Shown one piece after another: positions 61,173-64,000 of a stretch of 64,000 nucleotides of DNA (its first letter is position 1; each line of letters opens with the position of its first letter). The notes below the pieces were generated by a model. The model saw only the letters and a list, made by a program, of their open reading frames with translations, was not told the DNA's origin and ran no database searches. This DNA is from Cyrtodaria siliqua (Eukaryota > Mollusca > Bivalvia > Adapedonta > Hiatellidae). The position numbers and the translations under genes were made by a program. The DNA is taken from the NCBI GenBank assembly GCA_037043455.1, contig JAWPHD010011192.1, forward strand, positions 1-64,000, in the 5' to 3' direction.

Positions 61173-61190
61173 TGGTGGCAGCGGTGGGAT
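61173..61190 (+). other. Primer-binding site for tRNA-Leu
   Basis: TGGTGGCAGCGGTGGGAT is the exact complement of a eukaryotic tRNA-Leu 3' end (ATCCCACCGCTGCCA plus CCA). Reverse transcription of the element would be primed here. The match to tRNA-Leu (AAG/TAG type) is from known tRNA sequence conservation. Confidence 0.88.
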
Positions 61191-61276
61191 CCGATATTTA
61201 AACAGCGATCGGGTCCAGAGATTCGAACCCAAGTTTCAGTTTGATCCTTTGATATATAAAATTTCTAAACGCTACC

Positions 61277-62926
61277 ATGAATGATCCAAGAGCTGTGGAT
61301 AGCCAGGGAGAAATATTTTTCAACCCCCAAAGTAGATTGCAAGATGATTATCAACAAAATGCATCTTACCGAGATGAAATGAACAACGATTCGTGTACAC
61401 CTAGAATGCTTGAGGACTCGTATACAACAAAGGAGAGGGAAACAATGACCTTTCAGTGCCCATCAACATCTGCTGATGGAGGCCAGGATTTGAGTCATGT
61501 GCTAAGTGGTATTACTGGTGTTCTAAAAGATATGGCCCAAGAATTAAAATCCTTAAAACAGTTGCGAGATACCCAACATATGAACAACAATGCTATGTGT
61601 CCTATAACTCGTACAACCAATTCACCAAACAGGCCAACAAATTCAAATCAGAATGGGCTGGAAGACTCACTTCATGAAAGAAGAGGTCAAAACACATGCA
61701 CAGGTGGGGTACAGCAACATCCTGCTTTTAGAGGTGCTAGTGACCTACCAAGGGTCTTTACTGACAATAATGCATACGCCGTTCACAATGAAGTTGGCAG
61801 TAGGTATGACAACAGTTATGAAGCAGAGATGGGTGATTGTTTTAACCAAGACAGCCATTATGACAGATATAACCGACAACCTGAGGGTGGTTCAAGACGC
61901 AATTACGGTGATGCCATGTGTAGACCAGCAAGAACACACCAACGTGACTTTGGTAATTTAAGGATTTCCCCTTATACAGGAAAGGAAGAGTGGTCAGTTT
62001 GGATTGCCAGGTTCGAGGCCATTGCACAAAGGTACGGATTTAGTGAGGAGGAAAAGTTAGATCAGTTGTTACCACGTATGGAGGGACAAGCTGGCCAATT
62101 TGTTTTTTCGCAACTACCCCCGGTCATTTTATCCAATTACAAAGAGCTTGTAAGTGAGTTGAATAGTCGCTATCGTGTAATAGAAACAACGCGATCGTTC
62201 GCTGCAAAATTCAGCAGGCGATCTCAGAGGGCTGGTGAGACTGTTGAAGAATATGCCGCAGACCTCAAAGTACTGTATGATAAAGCACACGGGTATCGTG
62301 ATAGAAGAACACGAGAAGAAGATCTGGTTAGACGTTTTTTGGATGGCTTACGTGATGATGAAGTGCGCTTTGATGTTGAATATCATAAAGAGCCTGAGAC
62401 AATAGACGAGGCAGTTTTTCACGTCGTCAACCTCCTTCAAACGAAAAATACTAAAGATAGAAGAAACAAAGATAATACTAGAAGAGCTGCAGAAGAGAAC
62501 TATGCGGATAATATGCATGACGTTGGAGATACTGTTGAGAGGGTGTATAGAGTTCAGGGTGAAAAACCGGCATCAAGGAAAGACGACAAAGGCGATAAGA
62601 ATCCTGATAAGGTCACTAAGGGTGATATTGAGCAAGTCGAGATGCAGAATAAGCTGCTGCTAAAACTTCTTGAAAGAATTGAGAAGCTAGAAGAGGCAAA
62701 TCAAGATCCTAATAATAAGAGAAGCAGGGTTCAAAGAGACCGAAATGTTGAATGTTACAGTTGTCACAAGGTAGGACATTATGCTCGGGACTGCCCAAAC
62801 AAAGTGTGGCTGCCTCACAGACGAGACAGACCAGAACGGTCAGAGAAACATGCTACTCAGAGTCAGCGAGATAGTAATTTAAACTACCAAGGACCGACTC
62901 TTGTGGCCAAAGAGAGGTCCAATTAG
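61277..62926 (+). CDS. gag: Gag polyprotein of the Ty3/gypsy element
   Basis: A structural protein that would assemble the cytoplasmic particle and package element RNA. It has 549 codons from an ATG in good context (GCTACCATGA, A at -3). Residues 1-225 are polar, Asn/Gln/Arg-rich and low in hydrophobics. About 229-390 resemble the Retrotrans_gag capsid domain (SPYTGKEEWSVWIARFEAIA near its start; ETVEEYA in the middle). Residues ~450-475 (QNKLLLKLLERIEKLEEA) look like a short coiled coil. A CCHC zinc knuckle (C493, C496, H501, C506) supports RNA binding. The C-terminal 16 codons overlap pol in the -1 frame. The reading frame is intact. Length is in the usual range for gypsy Gag. Confidence 0.93.
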   Translation: MNDPRAVDSQGEIFFNPQSRLQDDYQQNASYRDEMNNDSCTPRMLEDSYTTKERETMTFQCPSTSADGGQDLSHVLSGITGVLKDMAQELKSLKQLRDTQHMNNNAMCPITRTTNSPNRPTNSNQNGLEDSLHERRGQNTCTGGVQQHPAFRGASDLPRVFTDNNAYAVHNEVGSRYDNSYEAEMGDCFNQDSHYDRYNRQPEGGSRRNYGDAMCRPARTHQRDFGNLRISPYTGKEEWSVWIARFEAIAQRYGFSEEEKLDQLLPRMEGQAGQFVFSQLPPVILSNYKELVSELNSRYRVIETTRSFAAKFSRRSQRAGETVEEYAADLKVLYDKAHGYRDRRTREEDLVRRFLDGLRDDEVRFDVEYHKEPETIDEAVFHVVNLLQTKNTKDRRNKDNTRRAAEENYADNMHDVGDTVERVYRVQGEKPASRKDDKGDKNPDKVTKGDIEQVEMQNKLLLKLLERIEKLEEANQDPNNKRSRVQRDRNVECYSCHKVGHYARDCPNKVWLPHRRDRPERSEKHATQSQRDSNLNYQGPTLVAKERSN

Positions 62927-62939
62927 GCGTTGAAGGCCA
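62878..62939 (+). promoter_or_regulatory. Predicted programmed -1 ribosomal frameshift signal
   Basis: The heptamer TTTAAAC at 62,878-62,884 is read as T_TTA_AAC in the gag frame, the canonical X_XXY_YYZ form. A 6-nt spacer (62,885-62,890) precedes a stem: GGACC (62,891-62,895) pairs with GGTCC (62,916-62,920), and CTCTT (62,898-62,902) with AAGAG (62,910-62,914). The 7-nt loop is GTGGCCA. Loop TGGCC can pair with GGCCA at 62,935-62,939, giving a possible pseudoknot. The -1 frame has TAG TAA immediately upstream (62,872-62,877) and is open afterwards. Pairing was done by eye. Confidence 0.82.
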
Positions 62940-64000
62940 ATTACCTGTCAGAAGAGAAGCAGAAATTATAGGAGTCCATAAGTCAGATAAGAATATAGAC
63001 TTTCAAAGGAAAAAGGGTTTGTGCGATGGTATTTATATTACTGGGGCAGTAGAAAATGTACCATTAGTTTTCACAGCAGATACAGGGGCTTCGCGGACAG
63101 TAATTTCATCTAGAGTTTATGACAGGATTGAAGAAGGTAGAAGACCGTATCTGGTAAAATCAGCATGCTTGAAAGGCGCAGGTGGACTACCCATTAAGGA
63201 GAAGGGAAAGGCTGAATTCACTCTAAAACTGGGATCCCATGAGATAGTCAGTGAGGCTATAGTAGCAGAAATTGAGGATGATGCTCTGCTGGGATATGAT
63301 GTTTTAAGGGGTAGTGAAAAGGGAGCAGCTGATATTTTGTTAAGTCAGAACAAAATAGTCCTTGAGGGAGTAGAGATCCCATGTTTTCAAGTAGGCAAGG
63401 ATAAGCGAACAAGGAAAGTAGTAGTGGCGGATGACTTTATAATCCCGGGGCAATCAGAAGCGCTGTTAGAGGTATACGTAGAGCGAGTAGAAGAAGATGA
63501 CGGTGATCAGAATGCAAATTACGTACTTGAACCGACAGATCAATTTAAGGAGAGGTATCGATTGATGATGGCATCAACACTTGTGGATATCAACAGGGCC
63601 ACAACATGTAAAGTAAGAGTGCTAAACCCGTTTTCTTCTGAGGTAGTTTTAAAACAAGATGCTGAAATTGGTAGGGCAGAGAGGATAGAAAGAATTGTAA
63701 GTGTAGTAGCAGAAGAGGAAAGTGCAGAAGAAGGAGAAAACCTGCATAGCATAAGAAGGGTAAACAACGGTTATAATACGCCTGATTTACCAGAGATGGC
63801 TTTTGCAGAAGCTGAGGAAGTAGAGGTTCCTGAACATTTGAAGGAATTGTTTGAAAAGTCAACTAAAGGAAAAGGTGAATATGAAAGAAAGGTAGTGGCA
63901 GGTATTTTAGTTAAATACAAAGACTCGTTTTCGAGGGATGAATGGGACATCGGTTTAACGAGTCTAGCCGAACATCCAATTAACACTGGTGATGCTTATC
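62878..64000 (+). CDS. pol: Pol polyprotein, N-terminal part (protease onward), partial at window edge
   Basis: This would be made as a Gag-Pol fusion by -1 frameshifting; it has no start codon of its own in the right place. 374 codons are visible without a stop. The retropepsin-like aspartic protease shows TADTGAS (DTGA at 63,079-63,090), the active-site triad of one monomer, and the C-terminal LLGYD (63,286-63,300), matching the ILGxD motif of the fold. A Glu-rich linker follows (VVAEEESAEEGE region, ~63,700). Then comes the segment ending in TSLAEHPINTGDA that in Ty3/gypsy elements leads straight into reverse transcriptase, RNase H and integrase. The protein is cut by the window end, not by mutation. 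Confidence 0.9.

Larger units (their letters stand above)
59947..64000 (+). mobile_element. Ty3/gypsy LTR retrotransposon, 5' portion
   Basis: In order: candidate 5' LTR, tRNA-Leu primer-binding site, gag with zinc knuckle, and a -1 frame pol starting with an aspartic protease. The sequence leading out of the protease (through EHPINTGDA near 63,970) is typical of the approach to a Ty3/gypsy reverse transcriptase. No stop or frameshift breaks gag or the visible pol, so the copy may be young. The RT, RNase H, integrase and 3' LTR lie beyond the window. The left border is inferred from terminal TGTTAC/GTAACA only. Confidence 0.88.

Overview
The window looks like AT-rich nuclear DNA of a eukaryote, most likely a bivalve mollusc. 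Dispersed repeats dominate it: tRNA-derived SINEs, short inverted-repeat elements, tandem-core elements ending in GACGGACGG-type sequence, a decayed LINE and a Ty3/gypsy element. The bivalve assignment rests on the general style of these repeats and was not confirmed by any search. I find no convincing host protein-coding gene, no intact tRNA or rRNA gene, and no bacterial content.

Layout. Bases 1 to about 21,865 are one uninterrupted satellite array of a 22-bp monomer, about 990 copies, cut by the left window edge. It carries a higher-order level: a block of about 4.8 kb (~7,980-12,780) is repeated head to tail (~12,780-17,630). The two copies differ by point changes and by indels that are whole multiples of 22 bp. 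The right edge decays and a detached island of the same satellite lies at 22,312-22,586. From 22.6 to 56 kb is intergenic DNA packed with old, often nested mobile elements. These include a 36-bp minisatellite, several SINEs, four dispersed families called here R1 to R4, foldback and MITE-like elements, a 2.1-kb TIR element with a 9-bp target duplication (45,719-47,844), a ~2-kb tandem-core element (38,195-40,160), and a cluster of CATATG palindromes near 41.7-42.05 kb.

From 56.3 to 58.9 kb lies a dead L1/Tx1-like LINE ORF2 (endonuclease plus reverse transcriptase). It is broken by frameshifts and by a nested ~190-bp insertion with a 12-bp target duplication. From about 59.95 kb to the window end is the 5' part of an apparently intact Ty3/gypsy LTR retrotransposon: a candidate 5' LTR with TATA box and polyadenylation signal, a primer-binding site matching the 3' end of tRNA-Leu, a 549-codon gag with a CCHC zinc knuckle, and pol (protease leading toward reverse transcriptase) open to the window edge.

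How the parts work together. The one clearly functional-looking system is the gypsy element. Its pol frame is -1 to gag and becomes open exactly at a T_TTA_AAC heptamer in the gag zero frame. Six nucleotides downstream is a stem-loop whose loop can pair further downstream. This is the textbook layout for programmed -1 ribosomal frameshifting and would set the Gag to Gag-Pol ratio. The rest of the window records repeat turnover: satellite expansion by unequal exchange or slippage, and layered insertions whose relative ages can be read from the nesting.
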